Origin: Paracentrotus lividus | Taxonomy: Eukaryota > Echinodermata > Echinoidea > Camarodonta > Echinidae | DNA length: 64,000 nt | NCBI GenBank assembly: GCA_940671915.1 | Contig: CALNVZ010003434.1 | Location: 4,971,517 to 5,035,516 of the forward strand | Direction of reading: 5' to 3' | In this document: positions 33,501-45,906 of the stretch, one piece after another | Layout of the letters: the number at the start of each line of letters is the position of its first letter | Position numbering within the stretch: the stretch's first letter is position 1 | Notes under the pieces: model-generated | What the model was told of the DNA's origin: nothing | Seen by the model: the letters and a program-made list of their open reading frames with translations, nothing else | Database searches by the model: none | Translations under genes and position numbers: made by a program

Positions 33501-36500
33501 TATTCTTTGTCATTTTATTCAATGACTGATATATGAGCCCAAAATTTCAAATGGAAGTAAATTTCTGAAAGCTGGACGTATAGCTCATGCACAATAAAAC
33601 AACCTGAGAATATTTATAGATTTTAAACTTTGTGTTCTTTCCTTTTGAAGGTGATTTGTGGAGCTACAATTTCCGTAGCGGCAAAGTNNNNNNNNNNNNN
33701 NNNNNNNNNNNNATAAACAAGAGACTTGTTCAGGCCCTTGTTATGTTGTCTACTAGATACTGTAAGTTTTTATTATATGCCAGTTCTCCAACTTAAAGAC
33801 CTACAATGATCAGATTCCTGCTGCTAGATACTAAGTCTAAGAAATACACTCACATAACGCCAGTCTCTTAGCATTTGCATTGGTCCCGGTTTAATCACGT
33901 ATTATCATTCAAGATACTTCTATTACTTTCCTTGTCTTAACTCATGGCACGATTATCTTACTCTTCCTTGAAAAGTATTTCTCTTCCCGTAACCTTAGAT
34001 CTTTGCTGAGAGAAATCTTCTCCAATGTTCTGTCAGCGCACTTAAGTTTCTCTGGTGATGTTCCATTTGCTCATGTGCCCTTTGCTACTTTTAGGATGTA
34101 TCCTTCTAACTTGAAAAATTCTTCCTCAGTATCTCGTTTAGGCACTTTCAAACTACTTATTCAAAAACATTTCTTGTGAATCACAGTTTTGGCCAATTTC
34201 CCGCTTTCTTCCCTTTTTCTTTCCTCTTTCTTTTTGGTAAGCGCAGAGAGACGCCTATTTGGAAGTGATACGCGCTTATAAGAACGTACTATATTATTTT
34301 ATTATTATTATTCCCAACATTATTTATGTTGTCAACAGTGAGTGGATTGATATTTGAAGGCAAAAATCCGTTCCAAACACGTAATTTGTTCATTTCGCAG
34401 GTACGGTACATGCGTATTAAACCCCGGTCGCAAGCGCCGTTGCTAGCAAGTACTTTTATTGATAGGCGGCAAGAGCAGGCGGCTTTAGCGTCGTATGCGC
34501 TGCTGTTCAAGCACAGCGATTTTTTTTCTACTTCGGGGTCGACCTCAAACAAGGTTCATCATATATTCAACGTAAATGAACGGATCCCTTCTACAGCGCT
34601 GTCGCCTTCGGCGCCAGCGCTGTCTATAGTTTAATTTTGCCGCCTTATGGACGCTCGTGACGATGTCAAAATTATGTGGAATCGATCGGCCAACCAGACA
34701 ATTAATTGAGTAAGCATCGTATATGGAACAAACAGTGAACATTTTTGGCATAATTTAATTGTTTTTTCTGACTTATGGTTTATTTTTTGTCTGTTGGTGA
34801 TTTATTCGATCGTTATTTTGACTCATTCATGGCGTTCCATAACCAGGTGTTTAAGAGTGAATTCTGCGCAGGCTATGTTGGTGTCTTAACAAAAGTTGGC
34901 ATTACTCACTGAAGCATGCGTTATTTTCGAATTTTTGGTGTCATAATGATAGTTGAGGTATGAGTCTTATTATACATAAATTTTTATCAAAATCTCATAA
35001 TTTTTATTTGGTAGCATTCTCAAAGTGTATAGTTTTTTTGGGACGACTGTAGAAATTGTCCTTTTTGATGCCAACTGTCTTGTTGAAGTTGGTTTTGGGG
35101 GTTTCTGTAAGTTTTCTCTGAAATTTTGGGGAAATTTAACAGAAAATACAGCACTGCATTTTGAACAGCTCATGCAATTGGAGCCCTCTGTTTCAGAGAG
35201 ATACGCGATGAAGCAGAGCAGCTCGGTCTAGCGTTAGCGGTGAATGCAGTGCACCGCGAGATAGCTTTGGATAGGGTCGCGCTGCACGAACTGCAGGCGA
35301 GTGGCGCCCCATCCGAAGCATCGAGCGATCACTGCTTTACTATCGCACAATACAGGGAAGTGTGTTAACGCTTTTATAAATTGCGACATTTTGTCGATCT
35401 AGATCTAGCAGTCTAGGCTAGTAGATCTTGAGTACTTACCAAAAAAATTCCAAGGAATTATCCCTTGGAATTTTTGGAGTAAGACCTGGATGTATGTGTT
35501 ACACTTTTTTTGCGCAGCAAAATGCACCATGGTGCTTTGCATCGAAATGCGATGCACACGTGATGCGCTTTTGACCAACCATGATGCTGTAATCACAGAG
35601 CCATTTTATAATGTGAATTACATTACTTTGCTTTGTTTGGCATTGCAAATGCCACAGAGTGAGAGCTGGGATGTGGAGATCGATTCATGACTTGAGGTGT
35701 CTTCCTCAGATGATGTGTGATGCCAAAACATGCAAATATGCAATATTGATGATTCTCGTTTCGTTGGGAATTAACTAAAATATTGTTGAAGACAGAGCTA
35801 GGCTAGTGCAAGTTTAAGGGGAAGGGGGGTGTGTTTTGGATGGTAACAGTATCATTTATTTGCTAAAGGTTGTCTAAACCCCCCCCCGTTTTGAAATTCA
35901 TGAATGGTGTCTATTTTTTCATTTTCCTGTAGCCTCTGGCCTAAGACGCTCTCTGGATATGCGAGTACAGCAGGCACAACCTGTAGCATGGTGATTTATA
36001 TGTGGGAACGACATGTATACCGCCACGTGGGAGACTCGAGAATAGTGATGGGAAAGAGTGATTCGGAAACACTGATACTATGGTGTAGAGATGTTGACTG
36101 TCGATCACAAGCCGACCGACAACGAAGAGATCAAGCGCATCGACGGATGCTGGAGGCCGCGTGCAAGACAAGGCGGGTGTGTCAAGGGTTGTCTGGTCCA
36201 GGCCTAAGTTGGATCATACAGGACTATCACAAGGAATACAGAACTCACTGATATTCCATTCCTAGCAGTGGCCAGATCACTAGGTAATAATCTTTATATT
36301 GAATATTTGGATGCCAGTTTGTACAGTACACATGAGCATAGTTCAGTAATTTTAACCAAATTATGAAATCCAAGATTGAATACATTGTGTTTCATGAATG
36401 TTATGCAATCATTCATTTTCACTTGAAGTGTATTCTATGATAACACAAACCAAACCAAAAAAAGATACAAAATTCGAATACAAAAAATATTTGCAAGGAA

Positions 36501-39500
36501 GAACAAACAGAGATGATTTTGAATATATGAGCCTTTAACAATAAGAAAAGAAAATACTTACTAGAAAAGAGCAAAAATCTTTTTGCTTCACCCCCCCCCC
36601 AAAAAAATGTACATGTTGAATTTCAAGAGTAGCATGCAGACGGGGCTTGGTTGTAACTTTTCTTTTAGGTGGACAGCCGTGCTACTTTAACAAAGGTCCA
36701 TGATGCCATATTGACCAGAATGATAGCCCTTATTCTTTGTCATTTTATTTCAATGACTGATATATGAGCCCAAAATTTCAAATGGAAGTAAATTTCTGAA
36801 AGCTGGACGTATAGCTCATGCACAAGATAAAACAACCCTGAGAATATTTATAGATTTTATAACTTTGTGTTTCTTTCCTTTTGAAGGTGATTTGTGGAGC
36901 TACAATTTCCGTAGCGGCAAGTACATCGTTTCTCCGGAGCCAGACATCGCTCACAGGATTATAAATCCCGTAACGGAACGCTTCCTCATCTTAGGTAGCG
37001 ATGGTTTATGGAACATGGTTACGAGCGAAGCATCGGTGCAGATTGTCCAGAAATATGACTCATCGCGCGTTTTCCATGTAAGTAGAATATATCTTCTTTC
37101 AAAATCAATTGTGGTTCTTCCAATTCTTAGGATGGACTTGCATAAAATCAGTGAAAAACTAAGAATTTGATTGAAATTAAATCCCTGCAAATAAAATTAA
37201 AATATTATATGACAGCAGTGCTGGACTTTGAATCAAAATGAGAGGAAAATTTTGGGTGCTTAATATTTGAGACGTACATTTTTCGGGGGGGGGGGGATCA
37301 GTTTTCACAAATCTCGCAAGTCCATCCCGGCGAAAATTTCCACTTATAAGGTTACTTCTGGCAATGAAAAGAGCACTATTGAAGTCATGAAATGATCAAG
37401 TCACAGATTTCCCCAACTAGTTGAAATCGCGAAATGATGTACACCAAATATATGGCTTTACAGTATATTTGAAATGCCACTTTTAAGAAATTTTTAATTT
37501 TAATTTTTTATCAATTTTAGGCCCTTCTTCTGTTTCAGTATTTTTGAAAGATACCAAGTGAAATCTCTATTGCACAATATGAATTCATTTGAAAATACAA
37601 TGCAAGTTATTGGCCATGCTCTGCACAAACTAATATTGATACTGTGATATTCATCATGGTTTAATTAGAGTGTCGTGACATTGCACCCTGTCTCTTACAG
37701 GTGTTTTTTTTTTTTCTCCTTAGATAGACTGTTGAGATTTTTTATTTATTTAGATGTAAGCCAGGTACATGATATGGTTTGGTTTGGTTTCCATATAAAA
37801 ATCGTAATTTAATGAAAATTAGGAGAGTACATGTATTAACCCTAAAAAGACTGGGGGGGCCATCATGCCCCCCCCCTCGACATTTTCCGCGACCATTCTG
37901 CCGCGCGAAATTTTTTGATCGCGCCGCTTGCTGACTTTGTACTTTTAAGTCTCGCGCATCTTTTGAAACCGTTTTCGCGAAAATCGGTCATACCGTTACG
38001 ATGCTGCACGATTTTCAAAAATATCCGTCAGACCGAAAACGGCTCAAAAACGTGATTTTGTGTACAAAGTCAATGCAAATGGAGTTTCCTCACCTTATTC
38101 ATAAAGATATGTTTATTTTCACTTTCATTGGCTGAAATCAATTTATTTTAGCATTATTATGCTTCTAAATGGTTCTTCAATAATTTTTGTGAAAAAGACA
38201 AAGAAAAATAAAAGGTCAAAAAAACAAAGAAATACATAAGAAATTCATAAAACAAGAAAATACATAAGAAATTAATTTCGATATACTAGAATTTTTTCTT
38301 AGTACAATTGTTAGGAATGCTATAAGGAATAATAATACACAAAATTAGCATTCTAGGAGCTTTATTTTTTCAATTAAAGCAAAAAGTATGATTCATGCAT
38401 AAATTAGCATAATTAATTCATATAAAATAAATCAATATTATTTCGCAAAAATTAACAACGCAGTCTTGTAGATTACATGACACACTAGCATCGTGCAAAT
38501 TTTTGGCGTGGTCACGCGATCGGCGGCCGAGATCTTAGGGGGGGCCATCATGGCCCCCCCCCCCCCCCAGTCTTCACAGCTACCAAAACACCCCAGTCTT
38601 ATTAGGGTTAACATTGTGATAAGTGATACTTACAAAAAGAGAGGGAATATTCTTTTCAGAACAACAATCAAAAACTTATCCATCTGCAAATTTCCCCAAG
38701 TAGTCCAAAATTATTGACTTACACAATGTTAAAATGTGTTTGATTTTGATATTTTACAGGGAGAGAAATCCGAAGAGACCGTGTCGCATCAACTTGTAAA
38801 ACGAGCTATGGATCTATGGAACTACCATCTCTTGAGAGCGGACAACATCTCTGTCATCTCCGTCTTCTTTGAATATCCAGAGGTCATCGATGACGAAGGT
38901 GATCAGATCGATCTGGACGCTGTCAAGGAATGGCAGAACATTGGACTCAAGATCGAGGGACAAGAAGATGCGACGGACGAAAATGGGGATAACTTCCAGA
39001 GGCCGGCGTTGATCCGTCGTCACGCCTGCACCAAGCTAACATCCATGGAGAACTACAACCGTCTCTATTGCATGTCCAACAAGGAGCGTCGGCAGTACGG
39101 CAGTATCCCTGCACCTCAGTACAAGCGTCGTTACACGGACGGCTTGGAGAAACCCAAGGCAAAGAAACCGAAACCAGAAGTGAAGAAGCCATCTCCAAAA
39201 CCAGATCCTCCTCCAATCAAGAAGGTAAACGCTGGTGAGCGTGACGGCAACGGGAATATGATCTACAAGGTGATTCATACCAAGAATAGCGGCATCAGGG
39301 TGGAGTATGCTTACGATGTTGACAAGCAGATGAAAGCTAAGGGACCAAGGACGCCCAAAGTCAGGGCCACAAGGACCTTTATGACAAAAAGTGGACCCAT
39401 TGAGGTTCTGTATCACTGTAAACCACCCACACCGTCAAAGAACGCCCTCTCAGCTCCACCGAAGAGAACCACGTCCAGGGCATCACCAAGAAGAAGACTT

Positions 39501-39671
39501 AGTCTAGATGATGCTTCCATCTCGGAAACTAGGTTGACCCGGTCAGCCGCCAAGAGGTCAAAGATCATGAATATGCGTATGACAAGGTCGAGGAGGGCGT
39601 CGTTGAAGGGAAAGTTCGCTCGAATGCAGAATGAGACAGATGGTGCTCAAAAGACGGCCAAGATGAGATAA
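27228..39671 (+). CDS. PPM1D: PPM1D (Wip1-type PP2C phosphatase) gene, four exons, exon 2 damaged
   Basis: PPM1D is a nuclear metal-dependent Ser/Thr phosphatase of the PP2C family that turns off p53, ATM/ATR-target and p38 signalling after DNA damage. Exons: 27228-27573, exon 2 (two defective copies, 32705-33053 and 35933-36283), 36887-37077 and 38760-39671. Motifs in order: GGRKYMEDM (residues 35-43); FAVFDGHGG with the metal-binding Asp (59-67); HVGDS and LTVDHKPTDNEEIKRI in exon 2; IPFLAVARSLG|DLWSYNF across exons 2-3; ILGSDGLWNM; and RADNISVISVFF at the catalytic end. The tail is long, basic and rich in KKPKP-type and RRRLSLD-like segments. Total length is near 600 residues, close to the human protein. 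Exon 2 is frameshifted in both copies, which I attribute to sequence error. The start is the only upstream in-frame ATG with a following open exon. Confidence 0.93.
28277..28303. repeat. GC-rich hairpin 1
   Basis: Arms AGTCCCCGTCGC and GCGACGGGAACT with one mismatch around an AAA loop. Similar in plan to 62812-62838 and 63640-63666 but with unrelated stem sequence. Confidence 0.7.
28440..30999 (+). mobile_element. CR1/L2-type LINE, 5'-truncated and frameshifted
   Basis: The open part at 28477-29076 is the end of an apurinic endonuclease (AGDFNFHVD, APTHRSGHTLDLLLT, SDHCAVI) and the linker. Reverse-transcriptase pieces follow in shifting frames: IGKTIERAAVLQIQQYL, LLDNNLQSSF, and near 30035 CYADDTQIYVSL, the catalytic YADD box. 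The 3' end has ACGCCTATTTGGAAGTGATA and a short (ATT)n tail at 30977-30999. The N-terminal endonuclease half is missing. Frameshifts begin near 29040 and may be sequence errors rather than decay. Confidence 0.85.
31331..31583. mobile_element. Foldback with ~85-bp arms
   Basis: TTAATTTTGCACCTAGTTAT near 31333 pairs with ATAACCAGGTGCAAAATTAA near 31563. TCAAAATTAATGATGGAATC and GATCGTTAATTTTGACTC continue the arms. No TSD assigned. Partly copied at about 34630-34850. Confidence 0.65.
32705..33053 (+). pseudogene. PPM1D: PPM1D exon 2, left copy, frameshifted
   Basis: Acceptor CCTGTAG, donor CTAG|GTAATA. Reads SWPKTLSGYASTAGTTCSMV, then loses frame after ICGND. LTVDHKPTDNE-like and AGVSRVVWSRPKLDHTG pieces follow in other frames, and the IPFLAVARSLG end is broken by missing bases. 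Length is 349 nt, not a multiple of three as needed. Confidence 0.8.
33054..33650 (+). other. PPM1D intron 2, left copy
   Basis: AT-rich intron with a C9A9 run near 33361. Nothing else seen. Confidence 0.6.
33651..33687 (+). pseudogene. PPM1D: PPM1D exon 3, partial left copy cut by the gap
   Basis: Matches the first 36-37 nt of the exon at 36887 (DLWSYNFRSGK), with one extra A near its end, then runs into N. Confidence 0.85.
33688..33712. other. Assembly gap, exactly 25 N
   Basis: Second 25-base gap, again between two copies of the same sequence. Confidence 0.99.
35933..36283 (+). CDS. PPM1D: PPM1D exon 2, right copy, still frameshifted
   Basis: Acceptor CCTGTAG, donor CTAG|GTAATA, 351 nt. 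Retains MVIYMWE-type shifted text, then HVGDSRIVMGKSDSETL, then in another frame LTVDHKPTDNEEIKRI, and ends correctly with TDIPFLAVARSLG. Some missing bases (for example near the MYTAHVGDS equivalent and in DHTGPIT) are shared with the left copy. This is the copy spliced to exon 3. Not translatable as written. Confidence 0.8.
36284..36886 (+). other. PPM1D intron 2, right copy
   Basis: Equivalent of 33054-33650, with a C10A7 run near 36591. Confidence 0.6.
36887..37077 (+). CDS. PPM1D: PPM1D exon 3
   Basis: Acceptor TTTTGAAG, donor CAT|GTAAGT. Encodes DLWSYNFRSGKYIVSPEPD and then ERFLILGSDGLWNMVTSEA with the metal-binding Asp of GSDGLW. Phase joins exon 2 (split Gly) and exon 4 (phase 0). 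Intact. Confidence 0.95.
37078..38759 (+). other. PPM1D intron 3
   Basis: Contains a G run near 37284 and the TTAA element at 37840-38607. The rest is AT-rich. Confidence 0.65.
37840..38607. mobile_element. TTAA-target MITE, CCCTAAAAAGACTGGGG ends
   Basis: Ends CCCTAAAAAGACTGGGG and CCCCAGTCTTATTAGGG with TTAA at 37836-37839 and 38608-38611. Inside each end GGGGGGCCATCATG recurs. No ORF. Confidence 0.8.
38760..39671 (+). CDS. PPM1D: PPM1D exon 4 (last coding exon)
   Basis: Acceptor TTTTACAG. Encodes 303 residues to TAA: VSHQLVKRAMDLWNYHLLRA and DNISVISVFF close the PP2C fold. The tail is hydrophilic and basic: KKPKPEVKKPSPKPDPPP, a YKVIHTKNSG segment, RRRLSLD and R/K-rich stretches that could be nuclear signals. 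The tail has little similarity to the vertebrate tail that I can see, as expected for the family. Confidence 0.95.
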   Translation, partial: GEKSEETVSHQLVKRAMDLWNYHLLRADNISVISVFFEYPEVIDDEGDQIDLDAVKEWQNIGLKIEGQEDATDENGDNFQRPALIRRHACTKLTSMENYNRLYCMSNKERRQYGSIPAPQYKRRYTDGLEKPKAKKPKPEVKKPSPKPDPPPIKKVNAGERDGNGNMIYKVIHTKNSGIRVEYAYDVDKQMKAKGPRTPKVRATRTFMTKSGPIEVLYHCKPPTPSKNALSAPPKRTTSRASPRRRLSLDDASISETRLTRSAAKRSKIMNMRMTRSRRASLKGKFARMQNETDGAQKTAKMR

Positions 39672-42600
39672 AGTTAGCCATATCTCAGGCTAGAAACTGA
39701 TTTTATGCATTTGATTGGAATCTGCAAGAAGCATATGTAGTGTACATTATATTACTTGTTCAGACTTTCTCTAGTATTTAAAAAAAATCATTTTGAAATT
39801 TCAGGAGAATGACATTCCGTATGACCAGAAACCTCATTCTTAATGTGCCTCAAATTGATGAAAACTATAATTCTTTCGGTATGACTACAGCCCGGATCAT
39901 ATGTCACTCCATGGCCTGTGCAGTTTTTAAAATCTGGGGGGCATTTCATCAGAGGACTTGTCGGACGTTTTATTCGACAAGCTGTTATTTATAAGCTACT
40001 GAAATGCTTGCATCTGATTGGCTGAGAGCAAATTTGTCGGATAAAATCTGCTGTTTTGGCCATGTGTGTATGAACCGCTCTTTATGTCAATGGGCCCCTA
40101 TTGCTGCTTTTTTCTTCTTCTTCTTCTTTTTTATTTGCTGTATGGGCCCTGGAGTGATGTATGATTCTGGCTTAAAGATTGCAAGTTTGTGAAACCGTTC
40201 AGTCAGTCTGAAGTGACCAAAATTCAAACTGTTTGTTCTAAAACTGATCAATATTTGATTGTTTGACATGTGTCTACCTCATGATCTTACAGTTGTACAT
40301 GTATATTTTCTCAAATTATTATAGTGTGTGGTGTATATAGATGATATTCAAGTATGTGGATATTTTTTTTTTATTGACATGCTCAAGAGGCATTTCATAC
40401 ATGTCGCAATTGAATTTTTGAATACATGTACTCTGTATAGTGTAGCAAGTGTAGCATAAATTAAATTGATTATTTTTTTGTAAATAACATTTGTACAAAG
40501 TCCATATTGAGAAAAATATTCTATAACGAGGTGTGAATAACTTTTGAGAGCATTTGAAACCTTTTTAACAACTACATGTATTTCAGGGAATTGACTTTCA
40601 TTTTCATGATGTAATGTATGTCAATGCCTTATAGTGGACATACAGATGAATTGAAATTGAAAAACATAAGATTTATTCAAAATGAGAAGTACTGCTGCAT
40701 GGCAAATTTTGGGGAAAAAAAAGAAGAAAAAAAAAGAATGGAAATAGTGAATTACTGAAGCACGTACAATGTACATGTAGCTTGATTAGCATGTGTTTGT
40801 AATATAATTACTCTCGTTCATATCATATTTAAATCTCAAAACTATTTTAGACCAAATTTAAATGAATGAATGCAATTTTTTGTATGAAATTATTTTAAAT
40901 GATCAGAAGGTTCTTGCAATATGTTTTCAATTAAGGTATCCATTCATCCTGAATATTTATTTAAGCCTTCACTTTTGACCTTAGACTCTATGAATTGGAG
41001 ACTCACTTTACAGGAAAAAATCAAGCCCATGGCATTTATATTAAATGCAGTGTTTGAAATGTGATATAGGCCCTACATAATTTCGTCCTTTTGGGTACCG
41101 GTACTCTGATCATGATCCAAATGCGTATAAGGACAACTACCCCCAAGCCAATTACCCTAATTACCCCCAGAAATAGGAAATAGGTTGAAGAGTTGGTGGG
41201 GAGATCTTTGGCCTTGGGGGGGGGGGGTAATTGTCCAGGGGATAGTTGTCCTAGAAGAACAATTGAAATGTTATATTTTATCTCTTAATGTCAACGCTCT
41301 GGCTTCTTTTCTTTTCTGTTCTTTTAGAACCCTGTATTGAGGTCGTTTTGAAATCTTCCAAAGGGTTTTTCATACCCAACAATCTAACCTAACACAAATC
41401 CAAACCTAACCCTTGGGTTATGGAAAGACCCTCTTGCAAAATGTAGCCCCAATCTCGGTTCAAATATTTTCTACCTTTATTCACACATACATGTTATATC
41501 ACGTTCATGTATTTCATGCAAAAGCAGAATTTTGGTGTCTGTATGCATTCTGTAGGCAAGTGTGGACATGCTTAGTTAATAGGTATTGTTTACATTTAAA
41601 CCTTTATTTCTTGTGTTATGACATGAAAACAAATACTGACTACATGTAGGCATGAAGGAACATGATGTGGTGAAGTCAAATTAGTCAACTCAAATTTGAA
41701 TTTTTGTCAAACTACTTTAGTGTGTAATGATAATAAATAAATAATAAATACATGGGATTTCTATAGCACCATTTTCTATTTAGATGAAATCAATGAATAT
41801 TCATAAAACAATGTAATATGACCACATTTTCATTTATATCTAGTGTATAATAAAGCCCCTTTCGCTGTAAGTAAATTAGAAAAAGCAATATGAAATGGAA
41901 TAGATGCAATGAAGATGATTTCTTTTTAAATATAGTTAAATAGATCGTCCATATTTCCCTATTTCCTGTGAGAAAATTAGAAATAGTTTATGAAATGTTA
42001 GAGATGCGATGTAGATGACTTTTTAAAATGTAGTTCAAAAGATTTTCGTCCATATTTAAATGCGGTCATTGAATTTATATGAATGCATTTTCTTATTTGC
42101 ATGTTGCAAACAGGATTGAGGGGCATACAAATATTGTGCATCATTTAGTTTGTTTTTATTCATTATTTTTGAGGATTTTACATGATTTTGAAATTTTAAT
42201 TTGATCTATGCAATGATTTTGTTATTTCTTTTTACTTGTATGTGTTTTGTTTTGCATACTGCTTTTTATTTTATTTCATTTTGATTTTTTCTTTCCCAAT
42301 CAGGAGGATTGTTATTATTGCTTTATTGTATTTAAAGCAATGCAGTCTTTCAAATTGCCATTTTGTGTTTTTTTTTTTATATCAATTCAAATTTGCAAAA
42401 TCTTCCATCGTTCCAATTTTCATTGTATTTTCCGTTAGATTTGAATGAAATATTATGTTATTCAAGTTAAATTTGTGTCAGTGAACCAAAAGTAGCTCTT
42501 CATAGTTTGAAAAGTAGGCATACACTTTAGTTTTGTATTTGCCGTTCTAAATGTGACATTTGATTCACAAGTCTTTGTAATAGGTTGAAGATTAGCCTGG
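39672..42600 (+). other. PPM1D 3' UTR and flank
   Basis: No gene seen. A GGGGGGCATTTCATCAGAGG block at about 39937 starts a short foldback-like repeat. AATAAA-type signals near 41730 and 41850 could end the transcript, but none is decisive. A palindrome lies at 41130-41254. Confidence 0.45.
41130..41254. repeat. Palindromic repeat, AAGGACAACTACCCCC ends
   Basis: AAGGACAACTACCCCCAAGC and its near complement GGGGATAGTTGTCCT close a ~125-bp inverted repeat with internal GGTAATTG/CAATTACC and a G run. Confidence 0.6.
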
Positions 42601-44888
42601 CATTTATAGAGCACAGTTGAAAAGAAAAAAATATGTGGGTCTTATATCAGTAATGCACAGCTGTAGTTGTAACAAGGATTTGAAGTGGCTGAAATTGGAA
42701 AAGAATTGGAAAATTGAAAAACAGTATGAGACATGTTGGACTTCGATGACTTGGAAAAGGAATTTTTCATTTTAATTACTAATACATGCCGAGTGACCTC
42801 AAACACTTCTACCTGTAGATCTTATTAGACTTTAATGTTCTTCATCATATTAATTTACTTTTCTCATCATCAAATATATAACATTTGTTCGTGAATATTT
42901 CCTCTCAGTTTATGCTTCTAGAACTAATGTCAATGCTTTTATCATACTCATATCTATAGCTTATACATCATTTTAACAAGTTTTTCATTGTGTTTTGGCC
43001 TGGTTATACTTTAGGTTTGGTATCAACTCATTAATAGTTGCAAACACATGTTGTATGTAAATCAGAATCTGCATGCAACACCACAGGGAAAACTTTGTAT
43101 GGGAAAGAATATTAGTGTGTGAACAATTTTGATATAATGTTTTCTTAAGGGGTATTTATATACTATTATAGGATTGCCTTTTGAATGAACCTTGATGGGT
43201 TTGTGTGTGTCCAAAATTCCAGTAAGTTTATATCATTCCTGAAGGTTATTGTACTCTTATCCCATTTGTGAGGAGGAATATGTGAAGTGAATGGCAAAAT
43301 ATTAAAAACATAACAAAACCAAAAAAATCTCATGGCTGTTTTGGTATTTTTAAAGTGATCAGTGTATTCCATTGTGTGTGATATTAGAATAATGCATGTA
43401 CTGTGGTGACACGACATTTGCTCTTGTGATTACTACAGGCTTTATTTACTACAGTCCGGTTTTTAAGTTTTGGGTAGGGTCTAGTGTTAAGTCCCGGGTT
43501 GAAATCAGTTGATTTATGGGATTTACAACTTCAAAGCTTTTGCCTGAGCAAATGTAATGGGATCATGTATTTCAGCAATTTATTTCTCAGTAAAGATAGG
43601 GGGAAGGGAAAAAGGGTGTTGATGTTGATTGACCTATTTGATTGGGGTGGAGCTGAAGAAAAGACCCCCCCCCCCCAAAAAAAAAAAAAAAAAAAAAAAA
43701 GGATATGTACTGGTTAATAAGGAGAGAAGATGAATGGAAGGGTAAATGAAGGAAGAATGATCTCTGAAGGGGGGTCGGGGTAAATAGGATTGAAAGAGAG
43801 AATTCAGTGGAATATGTAAAGATGAAAACTGATAGATGATGTAAAAACCTCTGATTTATACTTACAAATATATGTTAATGTGATTAAACATCAGAAAATA
43901 ATTTTACAGGAAAATTAATCAGGCAATTAAACAGGTGAATTAGAGAGATTTTAAAAAAAAATGAAAGAAAGCAAGACATCTCCAAGAAAAGCACGGAATA
44001 ACCGTTGCATGGATTGTTTTATTCAAACTTTCAGGAAATTACTTCATAACACTTCACTTGTTCAACTCAAGGCTAGTCTACAAGTACAGACCATTTTCAT
44101 CTCTTCCTAAATAAAAATGTGACTAAACTTCTTCATAATTTGATCAGATTTTTTCACCATCTTATTTGAAAATCAACCCCTCAAAATACATGAGGGCTCA
44201 CTATGATTGAGCCCTGAGAGCTACTGATGAGGCCCTTCTTGTGCCAAAAGGAGCCCCCCTTTTTTTTTCTTCTTCTTTTCTTAACTATTAATTTTTTTCT
44301 ATCAAACCATAATTTTAGAGTTCAAATTGTAAATGAGTCACTAATAAAAAACAAGAAGATATTGTACGATTCACTCCTGCTACAGAGAAGATTTGTATTT
44401 CCCTTTTACGTCTTTGGTTATAAGAAGGCAATTTGTTTTAATTATATGGGTCTGTTTTAGGTAGACTAGCCTGCCTGATCAACTCAAGTACTAGTACACC
44501 ATAACTAATTGCTCAACATGTCTAAACAAGCACACTGCAGACGCACAAAACAAACCAATACAATCTCATTCATAAAGAATTTCATACATGATCTGTTGAG
44601 TGCAAGAAGGGTGTTGGCTCTTTGTCTAGTATTCAAGGTAATGCCCTTCTGATTCTCAGCGGATGAGGAAGCATCTTTGAAGGTGGTGCTCCGCTTGCAC
44701 GAGCTTGATGAATAGCACTCTATTTCTGATTTGATAAATTAGCCCGTTCACAGAATATCAGGCTTTTTTAGGCATAAGGCATTTTGGACTTTTTTCCAAC
44801 GTCAGCTTCATGCTTTACCGTATTTGGGTTTTTTTTCCCTAATCTTTAGAAAAAAAGGCTTCACCATAAGCATCCCATTCACTCAGTA
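42601..44888. other. Intergenic, no gene seen
   Basis: AT-rich. A C14A24 run lies near 43666. ORFs here are low complexity. Confidence 0.5.
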
Positions 44889-45236
44889 GGCGCTGCTGCA
44901 CTAGCTTTTAGCTAAAAAATAGCACGCTACTTGGAGGATCGGAAAAAAAACGGTACTAGCTCAAGCTTCGCATGTTAACGACCTGACCTGACCTTGAACA
45001 AACAAGCGTGATATGTCTTGCACAACTGGTAACCACCGCTAGCGTATACACGCACGGGTGCATGACTTCAGATTTATCTCCAGCTAGTGAAGCACCGTGC
45101 AAAATAGCGCACTATTTCATGCTAAAACCGCAAACCAGCTCGAGTTATTTTTTAAAAAGCCTGAGATGACTCGGGCTTGATTTTCCTCCAAATTAGCGAG
45201 CTATTTGAAATAGCTCGAGCTAGTGCAGCACCGCCT
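44889..45236. mobile_element. TA-target MITE, AGCT-rich
   Basis: GGCGCTGCTGCACTAGCT at the left pairs with AGCTAGTGCAGCACCGCC at the right; TA on both sides. The interior is rich in AGCT and GAGCTATTT-like repeats. Confidence 0.65.
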
Positions 45237-45902
45237 ATAGGGCCACTGAATCAAGAATGGATCATTTAACAAATATACAAGGGTGTGCAGTATTTGTTTA
45301 CATACAAAATTTTATTCAAGTGCTATGTACACAATATACAAGGTACTGTTAAACATGACCTTTGAACTCTGGCTGGGACTATTCTATTGTTTGTCCCAGG
45401 ATGATTTGTTTTCGTAGATAAGAAAACAAATATTTTGCAATAAAGCAAACATGCTTCAACATGCACATAGATATTGGGACTATTTTATTATTTTTTTCAT
45501 TTTTCAACCATTATTCTGAAAATCTTGTAAAGGCTTGTCCAAAATAGCAACAACTAATTATATATGTGAATGAAATATGAATTTCATCTATACATCACAT
45601 GCAGCCCTGGAGATACACAAGAAATGTGGTCTAATATTAATTGTACATTAAACTTGACATGAAAGTGCACGATATTAGAGGGGTTTTATTCCAAGTTTGT
45701 TGATTTTTAGAAATTCATGTCCTCCCCTTTGCAATGATACCTTTCACATATGTCATGCAGAACTCAGGAAATTATAAATAAACATGACAGCTACAAATGA
45801 AGTTTTTCCAAGTTTTGAGAAAGTGATAGAAGAGTGAGTACAATTGCTGTTACATATCACTGGATTGAGTGTGTTTGATGGTATGTAACATGAGTGGAAG
45901 CA
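45237..45902. other. Intergenic, no gene seen
   Basis: AT-rich with nothing recognised. Confidence 0.5.
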
Positions 45903-45906
45903 TTAA

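Larger units (their letters stand above)
30390..33687. repeat. Left copy of a ~3.3-kb duplication beside an N gap
   Basis: Direct copy of 33718-36923 with many single-base indels. Includes the LINE 3' end, the right arm of the inverted-repeat element, PPM1D exon 2 and the first 37 nt of exon 3, where the gap begins. Confidence 0.9.
33718..36923. repeat. Right copy of the ~3.3-kb duplication
   Basis: Direct copy of 30390-33687. It begins within the LINE 3' part (AGAGACTTGTTCAGGCC), carries the LINE end with (ATT)n near 34290-34312, the foldback and right inverted arm, PPM1D exon 2 and the start of exon 3, then continues into clean sequence. Confidence 0.9.

Noticed and set aside
36887..37077. 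A separate phosphatase gene starting at 36865
   Set aside because: It is an internal PPM1D exon with matching phases on both sides.
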